A stretch of DNA of 64,000 nt from an uncultured Collinsella sp. (GCA_958407465.1 CATYIV010000009.1:7610-71609); one strand, 5' to 3'; shown: positions 25,475-34,319, counted from the first letter of the stretch. Notes: generated by a model not told the origin, from the sequence alone. A program made the numbers and translations.

Positions 25475-25551
25475 TGGTAGCCCGTACCAGATTCGAACTG
25501 GTGATCTCCGCCTTGAGAGGGCGGCGTCCTAAACCGCTAGACGAACGGGCC
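25475..25551 (-). tRNA. tRNA-Glu (CTC)
   Basis: A 77-nt cloverleaf on the minus strand. The acceptor stem GGCCCGT pairs with ACGGGCT, then encoded CCA at 25475-25477. The anticodon arm is CCGCC-CTCTCAA-GGCGG, giving anticodon CTC (glutamate GAG codons), and the T-arm contains GTTCGAATC. It is the distal member of a tandem pair and is followed by a terminator. Confidence 0.95.
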
Positions 25552-25573
25552 ATAAGCCTCAGCAGAAAAGAAG

Positions 25574-25650
25574 TGGTAGCCCGTACCAGATTCGAACTGG
25601 TGATCTCCGCCTTGAGAGGGCGACGTCCTAAACCGCTAGACGAACGGGCC
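25574..25650 (-). tRNA. tRNA-Glu (CTC), second copy
   Basis: Same sequence as the neighbouring tRNA except one base at position 27: the anticodon stem opens TCGCC instead of CCGCC, so pair 27-43 becomes T-G. CCA is encoded at 25574-25576. It is 22 bp upstream of the other copy, and both are probably made as one precursor. Confidence 0.95.
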
Positions 25651-25777
25651 ACATGACATCTGCACTGCCGTGCTGCAGGGTAATATATTACGGGACAAAA
25701 AACGTCAGCGCAAGAAGAAATTCCAAATTGCCGAAAAATTGTCGGCAGGTTATGGAACACGCAGGTAAACTAGGTAG

Positions 25778-27172
25778 CTAATTCAAGTTGAGATGGACCA
25801 AAAGAGCTTCGCGATCGTTGGGAATGTTGTCTTCGATCACGGCGTCGAGGGCGGAGTTGAGAAGCTGCCCCAGTTCCGGCCCGGGCTTGACTCCAGCACG
25901 GATCAGGTCGCCGCCGTTGATGGCGAGCATCTTGAGCGTATAGGGCTCCCCCGCCCTCAGCAGCTCGTGCGCCATCGCGCGCATCTCCTCAATCGTCTCA
26001 ACGTAATAGAAGCACGATGGGGCCTTGCCAAGCGTGTCAGCACGCTTGAGGTCCATGAGCTCGTCAATCAGGCGGGCCGTGTCGACGCCCTCACCCGAAA
26101 GCGCGCGCATCATATTGAGCAGGCAGGAGCGCTCGGGGCGCAGCGGCTTATCGTGATATTTGATGAGCAGGCAAACGTCGCGCACCAGGTCGTGCGAGAG
26201 TGCCAGGCGATCCATAATGACGCGCGCTTTCTTGGCGCCGAGCTCGGGATGACCGTAGAAGTGTCCGCTGCCGGCGTGATCGACCGTAAAGCACTCGGGC
26301 TTGGAGACATCGTGCAAAAACGCCGCCCACATAAGGCTCGACGATGGCGCGACGCCGTCGCACAGCGCCAGCTCCCCTGCCACCGTCAGCACACGGGCGA
26401 TATGCTCGTAGACGTTAAACGCATGATAGACACTTCGCTGATCAAACCCGCGACCCGCTGCCAACTCGGGCACAGCGGCGCAGATGAGCTCAGGGTAGCG
26501 CAACATGGCGTCTCCCCCGTGACCGGTCGAAAGAATGCCCTCGAGCTCAATACCCACACGCTCACGCGCCACGGCATCGAGCAGCGGCGCGCACTCGGCA
26601 AGCGCACGCTTGGTCTCGGGCTCAATCATAAAGTCCAGACGGCAGGCAAAGCGCACCGCACGCAGCATGCGCAGGGCGTCCTCGTTAAAGCGACGCTTGG
26701 GATCGCCGACAGCGCGAATCAGCTTGCGCTCCAAGTCACCCTGGCCGTCGTAGCGGTCGACAAGCCCGCGCTCGGGATGCCAGGCCATGGCATTGACGGT
26801 AAAGTCGCGGCGCGCCAGATCGTCCTCGAGCGAGGCGGCACGCTCCACACTCTGGGGATGGCGACCATCGGTGTAAAAGCCATCCAGACGGTACGTGGTG
26901 ACCTCGATACGCTCGCCATCGGAAATAGCCGTGATTCCGCCAAATTTAATGCCCGACTCCACAACCGCGATGCCGGCGGCCTCGAGCGCCGCTTTGGACT
27001 CCTGCCACAGGCCGCTACAGCACATATCAACATCGTGGCTGGGGTACCCCATCAGGGCGTCGCGCACCCAACCGCCCACGTACCAAGCCTCAAGACCAGC
27101 CGCCTCAAGTGCGCGCAGGACGCACAGGGACGCATCGGACGGTTGAGTACCGTTGAGCGAAACATTGCACAT
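25778..27172 (-). CDS. cca: CCA tRNA nucleotidyltransferase / poly(A) polymerase family
   Basis: A 464-residue class II nucleotidyltransferase. The catalytic head has YVGGWVRDALMG and HDVDMCC with the metal-binding aspartates, DFTVNAMAWHP, and NEDALRMLRAVRFACRLDF (RNA- and nucleotide-recognition helices). An HD domain follows in the middle (FLHDVSKPE, then LIKYHD). CCA enzymes repair or add the tRNA 3-prime end. The two tRNA-Glu genes directly downstream already encode CCA, so here the enzyme would mostly repair. Bacterial poly(A) polymerase is the alternative, but the HD domain and context favour Cca. Confidence 0.9.
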   Translation of the reverse strand: MCNVSLNGTQPSDASLCVLRALEAAGLEAWYVGGWVRDALMGYPSHDVDMCCSGLWQESKAALEAAGIAVVESGIKFGGITAISDGERIEVTTYRLDGFYTDGRHPQSVERAASLEDDLARRDFTVNAMAWHPERGLVDRYDGQGDLERKLIRAVGDPKRRFNEDALRMLRAVRFACRLDFMIEPETKRALAECAPLLDAVARERVGIELEGILSTGHGGDAMLRYPELICAAVPELAAGRGFDQRSVYHAFNVYEHIARVLTVAGELALCDGVAPSSSLMWAAFLHDVSKPECFTVDHAGSGHFYGHPELGAKKARVIMDRLALSHDLVRDVCLLIKYHDKPLRPERSCLLNMMRALSGEGVDTARLIDELMDLKRADTLGKAPSCFYYVETIEEMRAMAHELLRAGEPYTLKMLAINGGDLIRAGVKPGPELGQLLNSALDAVIEDNIPNDREALLVHLNLN

Positions 27173-27269
27173 GCCTATGGCCTCCTGCGACTATCAAATT
27201 GGCTATCGATTGCGTCTGCAAGAAGTCTAGCAAGAAACAGCCTCCACTGCACACGCAAGTCCGATAAAC

Positions 27270-27303
27270 AAAAACGCATCCGTCCTAGTCTAAGACGGAT
27301 GCG
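27270..27303 (-). terminator. Intrinsic terminator after the first fruK-like gene
   Basis: Minus-strand CGCATCCGTC and GACGGATGCG form a 10-bp perfect stem with a 9-nt loop, followed by TTTTTG. It lies 34 bp after the stop at 27337. Confidence 0.9.
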
Positions 27304-27336
27304 AAATAATCAAACTATTCAGACAAGGTGCCGGAA

Positions 27337-28269
27337 CTAGCAGACCTGGCGAACCTCGATGTGCTTCTTATATTCGTCCACCTTGGCAAAATCACCCAGA
27401 CCGGGGCACTCGACCACGTTGGCGCCAGTGGCCATCGAAAGGCGCAGGGCGTCCCCGACGCGCTCGGGGGCGTCGTGCCACACGGACAGGAAGGCAGCGA
27501 GCGAGGAATCGCCGGCGCACACCGTCGACAGCAGCTTGACGTCGAAGGTGCGGTTGGCAAACCAGATATGCTCGCCGTTGGAGAAGTACGCACCGGCGCC
27601 ACCAAGGGTCAGCAGCACGTTCTTGGCGCCCTTGGCGTGCAGCTCGGCCATAGCGCCCTTGACGGACTCGTCGTCGCCACCGCTCACCTTGATGCCAAAG
27701 ATGTCAAGCAGCTCGTCGTCATTGGGCTTGATCAGCAGTGGCTCCAGAGCAATGAGGTCTGCCAGCTGATGGCTCGAGATGTCGAGGACGAACTCGGCCC
27801 CCTTGGCCTTGACACGGCGCAGGACCTCGGCCAAGAAGCCCTCGGAAGTGTTGGGAGGCAGCGAGCCGCTGATGACCAGGCAGGTCATGTCATCGAGCGA
27901 ATCGATAAGTTCAAACATCTCCTGCTCGTTGGCCTCATTGATGGCGGCACCGGCATTGACCATGTTGTACTCGGTGTCGGGACCGGCGTTGAGGAACACA
28001 TTGACGCGCGTAATACCGTCGGTCCACACGGGCTTGACGGGCACGCCCAGGGCCTCGGCGCCCTTGACGATGAACTCACCCGAGAAGCCGGCGAAGAAAC
28101 CCAGGATCGTGGTGTCGACACCATAGTGGTCAAGCGTAAACGAGACGTTGAGGCCCTTGCCGTTGGGCGTGTAGACGGCATTGCGGGTACGCGTGACGGT
28201 ATTGGCAGTAAGGCCGTCGCAGGCGATGTTGTAGTCAATGGCGGGATTTGCAGTGAGCGTGTAAATCAT
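27337..28269 (-). CDS. fruK: 1-phosphofructokinase / PfkB-family sugar kinase (copy 1)
   Basis: A 310-residue PfkB (ribokinase-fold) kinase of the FruK/LacC branch. It starts MIYTLTANPAIDYN, has NGKGLNVSFTLDHYGVDT (substrate binding), VISGSLPPN, and the catalytic segment STVCAGDSSLAAF, in which the usual GAGD anion-hole motif reads CAGD. It should phosphorylate fructose-1-phosphate or a related hexose phosphate with ATP. AAAGGAA precedes the ATG at 28269. A second copy follows upstream, each with its own terminator, and PTS genes are close. Exact substrate is uncertain. Confidence 0.85.
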   Translation of the reverse strand: MIYTLTANPAIDYNIACDGLTANTVTRTRNAVYTPNGKGLNVSFTLDHYGVDTTILGFFAGFSGEFIVKGAEALGVPVKPVWTDGITRVNVFLNAGPDTEYNMVNAGAAINEANEQEMFELIDSLDDMTCLVISGSLPPNTSEGFLAEVLRRVKAKGAEFVLDISSHQLADLIALEPLLIKPNDDELLDIFGIKVSGGDDESVKGAMAELHAKGAKNVLLTLGGAGAYFSNGEHIWFANRTFDVKLLSTVCAGDSSLAAFLSVWHDAPERVGDALRLSMATGANVVECPGLGDFAKVDEYKKHIEVRQVC

Positions 28270-28398
28270 GGATGTTCCTTTCACGAAATAACGTGTTAAT
28301 GAAAGTATATTCCACGCATCGGTAAAAGGCTAGGACAACTCGGTGAACGGTGTGGAAGCGATGAAGTACGGCAGGACACCTCTCCCCCATGGCGGAAC

Positions 28399-28430
28399 AA
28401 AAAAGGCGCCCCGACCGAAACCGGGGCGCC
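28399..28430 (-). terminator. Intrinsic terminator after the second fruK-like gene
   Basis: Minus-strand GGCGCCCCG and CGGGGCGCC pair perfectly around a GTTTCGGT loop and are followed by TTTTTT. It ends the 28459 gene transcript before the 28269 gene. Confidence 0.92.
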
Positions 28431-28458
28431 GCATGCGCACGAATATGTCGCGATTCGA

Positions 28459-29391
28459 TTACTGACGATCGAGCTTGCGGACGGCAACGCGCTTGCTGTA
28501 CTCATCGACGTGACCAAAGTCGCCAATGCCGACGGACTCGGCAACGTTGGCGCCGGTGGCCATAGCGAGCTTCATGGCCTCCTCGACGTTGTCGCGATCC
28601 CTGTACCACTTGTGCAGGAACGCAGCGAGGGTGCAGTCGCCGGCACAGACGGAAGAGACCAGCTTAATGTTGAACTCACGCTTGGCGTACCAGATGTCCT
28701 CGCCGTTGGAGAAGTAAGCGTCGCCGCGGCTACCACGGGTGAGCAGCACGTTCTGAACGCCGGCGTCGTGAGCCATCTTCATGGCAACGCGGACCTCGTC
28801 GTCGGTGTCGACCGGCACGCCGAAGATGGCCTTCATCTCGTGATGGTTCGGCTTGATGAGCAGCGGCTTCTTGTGAGCGAGCTCCTTGAGCTTGTCGGAG
28901 GACAGGTCCAAGACGACATCGGCGCCACGAGCCTGAGCGTGCTCCATGACCTGAGCCAGGAAGTCAGGCGTAGCTTTGGGAGGCACGGAGCCGGAAACGA
29001 TCAGGCACTCGAGATCGCCCGCGGTGTCCAGGATGTTGTAGAGCTCCTCCTGGTGCTGCGGCGTGATCGGAGCACCCGGGTTCAGGATGCCGTACTCGTG
29101 CTGGCCATCGTTGACATAGGTGTTAATGCGCGTGATACCGTCGGTCCAGACCGGGCGGCAGAGGCAACCCAGGTTCATGACCTCCTCGACGATGAACTTG
29201 CCCGTGAAGCCGGCGAAGAAGCCGAGCGCGACGGTGTCGACGCCCATCTTCTTAAAGGCGAAGGACACGTCGAGGCCCTTGCCGTTAGCCGTGTAGCTGG
29301 CCGAGCCGGTGCGGACGTTCTCGTCGGGCTCGAGCGGAGAGCTCGAAACCGTCATGTCGACAGCCGGGTTAGCGGTTAGCGTGTAGAACAT
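28459..29391 (-). CDS. 1-phosphofructokinase / PfkB-family sugar kinase (copy 2)
   Basis: A 310-residue PfkB kinase clearly paralogous to the gene at 27337 (same length, same start style MFYTLTANPAVDM, NGKGLDVSFAFKKMGVDT, SGSVPPKATPDFLAQ). The catalytic segment is SSVCAGDCTLAAF, again CAGD in place of GAGD. Divergence between the two is considerable, so they may act on different hexose phosphates (fructose-1-P versus tagatose-6-P). It lies just downstream of ptsI, with 74 bp between, and may be cotranscribed with it. Confidence 0.85.
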   Translation of the reverse strand: MFYTLTANPAVDMTVSSSPLEPDENVRTGSASYTANGKGLDVSFAFKKMGVDTVALGFFAGFTGKFIVEEVMNLGCLCRPVWTDGITRINTYVNDGQHEYGILNPGAPITPQHQEELYNILDTAGDLECLIVSGSVPPKATPDFLAQVMEHAQARGADVVLDLSSDKLKELAHKKPLLIKPNHHEMKAIFGVPVDTDDEVRVAMKMAHDAGVQNVLLTRGSRGDAYFSNGEDIWYAKREFNIKLVSSVCAGDCTLAAFLHKWYRDRDNVEEAMKLAMATGANVAESVGIGDFGHVDEYSKRVAVRKLDRQ

Positions 29392-29465
29392 TTACAGTAC
29401 CCCCTGTATATGTGAGGGCCGCGTGGCCGGCCCATTCCAACCACGCGGTTACCTCTGATACCAAA

Positions 29466-31169
29466 TTAGCGAGCTGCGGACTCGAGCAGTGCCTTGACCT
29501 CGGCGGCGGTGTTGCAGGCGAGTGCCTTCTCGGCGAGCTCGTCGCACTCGGCCTTGGTCCACTGGCTGATGGTCTTGCGGGCGCGCAGGATCGACGGAGC
29601 GCTCATCGAGAACTCCTCCAGGCCCCAGCTGATCAGCAGCGGCTCGAGCAGCGGATCGGCAGCGGCCTCGCCGCACATACCGACCATGATGCCGGCCTTC
29701 ACGCCGCTCTCGATGATGTTCTTGAGCGAGCGGAGCACGGCGGGATAGTAAACCTGGTACAGGTTGGAGATGGTGTCGTTACCACGGTCGGCGCACATGG
29801 TGTAGCCGATGAGGTCGTTGGTGCCGATGGAGAAGAAGTCGGCAACCTCGGCAAGACGGTCTGCGAGCAGCGAAGCGGCGGGTGTCTCGACCATGATGCC
29901 GACCTCGATGTTCTCGTTGAACTTGCGACCCTCTTCGGTCAGCTCGGCCTTGCACTGCTCGACGAGCTCCTTGACAGCCAAGACCTCCTCGACGCAGGTG
30001 ACGAGCGGGATCATGATCTTGACGTCACCGAAGGCGCTAGCGCGCAGCAGAGCGCGGAGCTGGACCTTGTACTGGTCGGGATTGGCAAGGCAGTAACGCA
30101 CGGCGCGGAAGCCCATGAAGGGGTTGTCTTCCTTGACCATATGCAGATACGGAATCTCCTTGTCGCCACCCACATCGAGCGTGCGGATGATGACCGGAGC
30201 ACCCTTGAGCGCGCTGGCGACCTTACGGTAGGCGTTGAACTGCTCCTCCTCGGAAGGAAGCTCAGCAGAGTCCATGAACAGGAACTCGGAGCGGAACAGG
30301 CCGATAGCCTCGGCGTCGTGATCGAGCGCGTTGGGCACGTCATCGGGGTTACCGATGTTGCAGGCGATGATCTTCTTGATGCCATCGGCAGTCACGGACG
30401 GCTTGCCACGGAAGGCCTCGAGGGCTGCCTTCTCGGCAGCGAAGGCCTCGGCCTTGGCGGTGTAGGCAGCAAGCGTCTCCTCGTCGGGATCGGCCTCGAC
30501 GATACCCTTGCCGCCGTCGACGACAACGGTCATACCGTTGCGCAGCGCGGTGCAGCTGTTGGAAACCGAAAGGACAGCCGGGATCTCGAGGGCACGCGCG
30601 ATGATCGCGGAGTGCGACGTGCGGCCACCGGTCTCGGTGACGATACCGGCAACGTGAGCCTTATCGATCGTGGCGGTCATGGACGGCGTGAGGTCATGCA
30701 CGACAACGACGGTGTTCTCGGGCAGGACGGAGAGGTCGACGACCTCCTTGCCCAGCAGCTCGGCCAGAATACCGGTGCGGATGTCGGCGATGTCGGCCGC
30801 GCGCAGACGGAACATCTCGTCGTCCATGGACAGGAACATGTTCTCGAACATGGTCGAGGTGTCCATGAGCGCCTGCTCGGCGCAGGTGCCGCCATCAATG
30901 GCGGCGTTGATGGCGTCGGTCATGCCCGGATCCTGAGCCAGGACAATGTGTCCGCTCATGATCTCGGCCTCGGCCTCGCCCACCGTCTCCTTCATGTGGT
31001 CGGCCTGAGCCTGGGTCTTCTCGCAGAAGACCGAAAGAGCGGACTGATAGCGCTCCTTCTCTGCTGCCGAATCAGCAACCTCGTGCGGCTCAAACGTCAA
31101 GTCGGGATCGACGGCGACCATGACGGTGCCGATACCGATGCCCTCGGAAGCGTTGACTCCCTGATACAT
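29466..31169 (-). CDS. ptsI: PTS enzyme I (phosphoenolpyruvate-protein phosphotransferase)
   Basis: A 567-residue enzyme I. It takes phosphate from PEP and gives it to HPr. The phosphohistidine segment TGGRTSHSAIIARAL lies near residue 185, and the C-terminal PEP-binding barrel has GLFRSEFLFMD, IIRTLDVGGDKEIPYL, GTNDLIGYTM and the cysteine in MVGMCGEAA. The start at 31169 is chosen because AGAGGA sits six bases upstream; an earlier ATG (31175) directly abuts it. ptsH precedes by 133 bp on the same strand. A hairpin without a long T-run lies between them. Confidence 0.95.
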   Translation of the reverse strand: MYQGVNASEGIGIGTVMVAVDPDLTFEPHEVADSAAEKERYQSALSVFCEKTQAQADHMKETVGEAEAEIMSGHIVLAQDPGMTDAINAAIDGGTCAEQALMDTSTMFENMFLSMDDEMFRLRAADIADIRTGILAELLGKEVVDLSVLPENTVVVVHDLTPSMTATIDKAHVAGIVTETGGRTSHSAIIARALEIPAVLSVSNSCTALRNGMTVVVDGGKGIVEADPDEETLAAYTAKAEAFAAEKAALEAFRGKPSVTADGIKKIIACNIGNPDDVPNALDHDAEAIGLFRSEFLFMDSAELPSEEEQFNAYRKVASALKGAPVIIRTLDVGGDKEIPYLHMVKEDNPFMGFRAVRYCLANPDQYKVQLRALLRASAFGDVKIMIPLVTCVEEVLAVKELVEQCKAELTEEGRKFNENIEVGIMVETPAASLLADRLAEVADFFSIGTNDLIGYTMCADRGNDTISNLYQVYYPAVLRSLKNIIESGVKAGIMVGMCGEAAADPLLEPLLISWGLEEFSMSAPSILRARKTISQWTKAECDELAEKALACNTAAEVKALLESAAR

Positions 31170-31222
31170 TCCCATTCCTCTCTCCGTGTCATGTGATAAA
31201 GCGTTTTGCCATATCCATGACA

Positions 31223-31262
31223 AAAGAGCGCAGCTACCTTACAACAGGTCACTGCGCCCCCA
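31223..31262 (-). terminator. Possible attenuating hairpin between ptsH and ptsI
   Basis: Minus-strand GCGCAG and CTGCGC pair with an 18-nt loop that has inner pairing ACCT/AGGT, followed by TCTTTTG. It could partly terminate transcripts after ptsH, giving more HPr than enzyme I. Confidence 0.5.
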
Positions 31263-31302
31263 AATATGAACTTAGTTGTTCAACATGCGACCCGTTTGAG
31301 TT

Positions 31303-31566
31303 CTACTCGCCAAGACCGCTCTTGATGAGCTCGATGGCAGCAGCCAGAGCCTCGGCCTCGTCAGCGCCGTCGCACTTGACCTCGACCTCAGTGCCGCAGG
31401 GGATACCAGCAGCCATGAGGGCCATCGGGGACTTGCCGTTGACCTCCTTCTCGGGGGTGACGACCGTCACGTCACAGGCGTACTTGCCCATGGTGGAGGC
31501 GAACAGACCAGCCGGACGCATGTGCAGACCCTGAGGATTAACGAGGGTAGCCTTCTCAGAAACCAT
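31303..31566 (-). CDS. ptsH: PTS phosphocarrier protein HPr
   Basis: An 87-residue HPr. GLHMRPAGLFAS contains the active histidine (His15 by family numbering) that receives phosphate from enzyme I. The regulatory-serine region reads NGKSPMALMAAG, so the serine used by HPr kinase in Firmicutes is conserved in position although its surroundings differ from the classical KSIMGVMS. AAGGAGTCAACT precedes the ATG. No hprK gene is in the window. Confidence 0.95.
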   Translation of the reverse strand: MVSEKATLVNPQGLHMRPAGLFASTMGKYACDVTVVTPEKEVNGKSPMALMAAGIPCGTEVEVKCDGADEAEALAAAIELIKSGLGE

Positions 31567-31704
31567 AGTTGACTCCTTTTTTGTGTTTAACCCCTGTCAT
31601 GTATGTGGCAGGAGTCAGATTCACGACGTTGTTTATATTAACTCACATCAAACGGTTTTTCATTATGTTTCGGACGAATTGTTGGACAGATGTGTTTGTC
31701 GTCC

Positions 31705-31856
31705 GCTTGCTCGCCCACAGGGGGCCGGGCGCGGCCAGTGAGATTTCCTGCTCTACAGTCCTGCTCGCACGAAGAGCACATTAAGTGCTCTTCGGCTCGT
31801 GCGGAACTCGCGATAAATCTCACTGGCCGCGCCCGGCCCCCTGTGGGCGAGCAAGC
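31705..31856. repeat. 42-bp perfect inverted repeat with internal hairpin
   Basis: Bases 31705-31746 are the exact reverse complement of 31815-31856 (arm beginning GCTTGCTCGCCCACAGGGGG). The 68-bp middle holds a second palindrome: CGAAGAGCAC (31770-31779) and GTGCTCTTCG (31785-31794). The whole can fold into one long stem. Open frames on both strands here are mirror images created by the repeat and I do not call them genes. There is no transposase and no obvious T-run. A MITE-like element or a structured RNA are the options. Confidence 0.9.
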
Positions 31857-31960
31857 TGCAGAAACTCGGTCGGTCCAGAGCAATATCGTGCGAACGGAAT
31901 TCTGGCTAATGATCTGTTCGCGACAAAGACTCGATAGGTAGCCCCCTCTATGCCCTTTTG

Positions 31961-32031
31961 TAAGTTGCGGTGAAATAGGGACTGAATTTGGGGTTGAATC
32001 GTTTAAACAGTCCCTATTTCACCGCAACTTA
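31961..32031. repeat. Palindromic repeat, copy 3 (complete)
   Basis: TAAGTTGCGGTGAAATAGGG plus ACT at 31961-31983 is the exact reverse complement of 32009-32031, a 23-bp perfect inverted repeat around a 25-bp loop. It is the cleanest copy of the family also seen at 23195 and, as half, at 21515. It lies in the ptsH-fruA intergenic space. Confidence 0.9.
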
Positions 32032-32043
32032 TGGGAGGGATAG

Positions 32044-32079
32044 AAAAAAGGCGGAGGCCCTGGGGAGGGACTCCGCCTT
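32044..32079 (-). terminator. Intrinsic terminator after fruA
   Basis: Minus-strand AAGGCGGAG-T-CCC pairs with GGG-C-CTCCGCCTT and is followed by TTTTTT. It lies 36 bp past the fruA stop. Confidence 0.9.
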
Positions 32080-32115
32080 ATATACAGGGGGCGATGTTAT
32101 TCGCGGGCTGGGGGA

Positions 32116-34095
32116 TTAGACCAGGCGGGCGTTGATCGTCTTGGCGATCTCGGCGGCGTCGGTGGAACCCTTGACGGTGGCACGGAAGTCCTCGTCCATG
32201 AGCGCCTCGGCGACCTTGGACAGGATCTTGAGGTGCGTGGTGCCAGCCTGGGCACCGGGGATGAGCAGAGCGATGGCCACGTTGACGGGAGCGCCGTCCA
32301 TGGTGTCCCAACCGGTCACGCCGGACTCATCCTTGACGACGATGACGGCAGCCTCGGTAATGGCGTCGGACTTGGCATGCGGGATGGCGAAGCCCTCCAT
32401 CATGCCCGTGGTGCCCTCGGCCTCGCGGGCCAGGAAGGCGTTCATCACGGCGTCGGCGTCGCTGGCGATACCGGCCTTGACGGCCTGGTTGGAAACGAAG
32501 CTCAGAGCCTCGTCACGAGAAGCGAAGTCCTCGGCAACAAAGACATTCTCGACCTTCACGAAGTCGGCAGCCTCGGCCTTGGGGGCCTCAACGGGCTTGG
32601 TTGCAGGAGCGGCCTTCTGATTCTTCTCGAAGTCGTACTTCTTGAAGGCCACGAACAGGATGCCACCGACCACAGCGCCGATGAGGATCGCGAGGACCCA
32701 AAGCGGACCGTTCTCGACAACGGGCAGGACCAGGAAGCCACCGTGAGGCGCCGGATCGTGAACGTTGAACATAATGGTCAGGATCGAAGCGATAGAGGAA
32801 CCGAGCATCATGATGGGCATGACGGGCCAGATGTTCTTGGTCATGAACGGAATGGCGCCCTCGGTGATGTGGGTGCAACCAAGGATGAGGTTGACGACAC
32901 CGGCGTCGTGATCCTCCTGGCTGAAGTACTTCTTGCCGACAACGACGGCAAAGGTGGTGATCAGCGGCGGAACGATGCAGGCGGCGGAGACGGCAGCCAT
33001 GAAGTTGGTGCCGAAGTTGTAGGTATCGGTGCCAACACCGGCGGCCAGAGCCTCGGTGAGCATAGCAGTACCGGTGACATAAGCAGCCTTGTTGACCGGG
33101 CCGCCCATGTCAAAGGCGCACATGCAGCCGATAGCAAGACCCAGGACAACGGCGCCAGAGGCGGACAGGCCCTTGAGGAAGTCCATCATGGCGGTGTTGA
33201 TGGCAGCCATGGGGCCGGAAATGCCAAGCATGACCAGGCCGACAATAGCCGTCGAGAACAGCGGGTACAGGAAGATAGCCTTGAGGCCGTCCAGGTTCTT
33301 GGGCAGGCCGGCAAAGACCTTCTCGAGTAGCAGGATGACATAGCCGGCGAGGAAGCCGCCGACGATGCCGCCCAGGAAGCCGAAGCCCACGCCGGCGCCA
33401 CCGGCGTCGATCATGCCGGTCTCGGCGTTAACAGGCAGGCCCTGGATGGCGATCATACCGGCAACAAAGCCGGGGACGAGCGCCGGGCGCTTGCCGATGG
33501 ATTCGGCGATGTAGGCGGAAAGCACCGGGACCATAAGGTTCATGGCGATGCCGCCGATGATCTTGAGCATCGCAGCAAAGCTGTTGTAGTCAGACGCCGT
33601 CGAATCGAAGGACGTAATGCCCCACAGGAACGAAACGGCGGTCAGGACACCACCAGCAACGACGAAGACCAGCATGTGGCTGACGCCGTTCATGAGGTGC
33701 TTGTAGATGATGTGGCCGATGGACTCCTTCTCCTCGACCTCGTCCTCGACATCGGCAGCAGCCGCAACCGTGTCGTCGCCCTTGGCGGCGAGCGCGCGGT
33801 CAATCAGCTTACCGGCGGCCTCAACGGACAGGGCCTTGGAAACACCAACGGAAACCATGGGCTTGCCGGCGAAACGCTCAGCCTGGACATCCTTGTCGGC
33901 TGCGACGACGACGGCCTTGGCACCAGCGATCTCACTCTTGGTGAGCCCGTTCTCGACACCGACCTGGCCATGAGTCTCGACCTTAATGGTCAGACCGCGC
34001 TCGGCAGCTGCCTTCTCCAGCGCCTCCTTCGCCATGAAGGTGTGCGCAATGCCAGTCGGGCAACCGGTTGCGGCGATGATGTCAAACTTAGCCAT
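32116..34095 (-). CDS. fruA: Fructose-type PTS EIIBC-EIIA protein
   Basis: A 659-residue permease that imports and phosphorylates a fructose-like sugar. Domain order is EIIB (1 to about 105; phosphocysteine in ATGCPTGIAHTFMA), EIIC (about 145-480; about ten hydrophobic segments, with GFLGGIVGGFLAGYV and PFMTKNIWPVMP), an Ala/Pro/Lys linker, and EIIA (about 510-659; active histidine in EGFAIPHAKSDAI). AAGGAGGG precedes the ATG at 34095. It is divergent from an RpiR-family regulator, and the PfkB kinases upstream could take its product on to fructose-1,6-bisphosphate. Confidence 0.93.
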   Translation of the reverse strand: MAKFDIIAATGCPTGIAHTFMAKEALEKAAAERGLTIKVETHGQVGVENGLTKSEIAGAKAVVVAADKDVQAERFAGKPMVSVGVSKALSVEAAGKLIDRALAAKGDDTVAAAADVEDEVEEKESIGHIIYKHLMNGVSHMLVFVVAGGVLTAVSFLWGITSFDSTASDYNSFAAMLKIIGGIAMNLMVPVLSAYIAESIGKRPALVPGFVAGMIAIQGLPVNAETGMIDAGGAGVGFGFLGGIVGGFLAGYVILLLEKVFAGLPKNLDGLKAIFLYPLFSTAIVGLVMLGISGPMAAINTAMMDFLKGLSASGAVVLGLAIGCMCAFDMGGPVNKAAYVTGTAMLTEALAAGVGTDTYNFGTNFMAAVSAACIVPPLITTFAVVVGKKYFSQEDHDAGVVNLILGCTHITEGAIPFMTKNIWPVMPIMMLGSSIASILTIMFNVHDPAPHGGFLVLPVVENGPLWVLAILIGAVVGGILFVAFKKYDFEKNQKAAPATKPVEAPKAEAADFVKVENVFVAEDFASRDEALSFVSNQAVKAGIASDADAVMNAFLAREAEGTTGMMEGFAIPHAKSDAITEAAVIVVKDESGVTGWDTMDGAPVNVAIALLIPGAQAGTTHLKILSKVAEALMDEDFRATVKGSTDAAEIAKTINARLV

Positions 34096-34222
34096 GTGTC
34101 CCTCCTTCTTGAGTACAGCGCCCGCGGGCGCTCCCCTACACGCGCTTCGATGCGCGTTTTTCCACAACTGAAAGATACCAACCTACCGTCCGCGTGAGAA
34201 GAGCTAAGGTGCAAATCTCCGG

Positions 34223-34319
34223 TGAAAGGTTCTTTCATAACCGTAAACGGTAAGTGAAAGTTTACCATCAACACTTGAAACGGCAAGGTGTATCTTGTAA
34301 TTGAAAATGCCCGTATACT
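34223..34319. promoter_or_regulatory. Candidate operator/promoter region between fruA and the RpiR gene
   Basis: TGAAAG-GTT-CTTTCA at 34223-34237 is a perfect interrupted palindrome, and GGTAAGTGAAAGTTTACC at 34249-34266 is a related imperfect one sharing GTGAAAG. TATACT at 34314-34319 may be the -10 of the rightward regulator gene. Binding by the adjacent RpiR-family protein is inference from position. Confidence 0.5.

Noticed and set aside
25425..25760. Repetitive open frames with GLGRRPLKAEITSSNLVRA-like repeats
   Set aside because: These are translations of the two tandem tRNA-Glu genes, not proteins.
31638..31941. Mirror-image open frames on both strands near the ptsH-fruA spacer
   Set aside because: They are produced by the perfect inverted repeat reading the same sequence twice; no start signal supports them.
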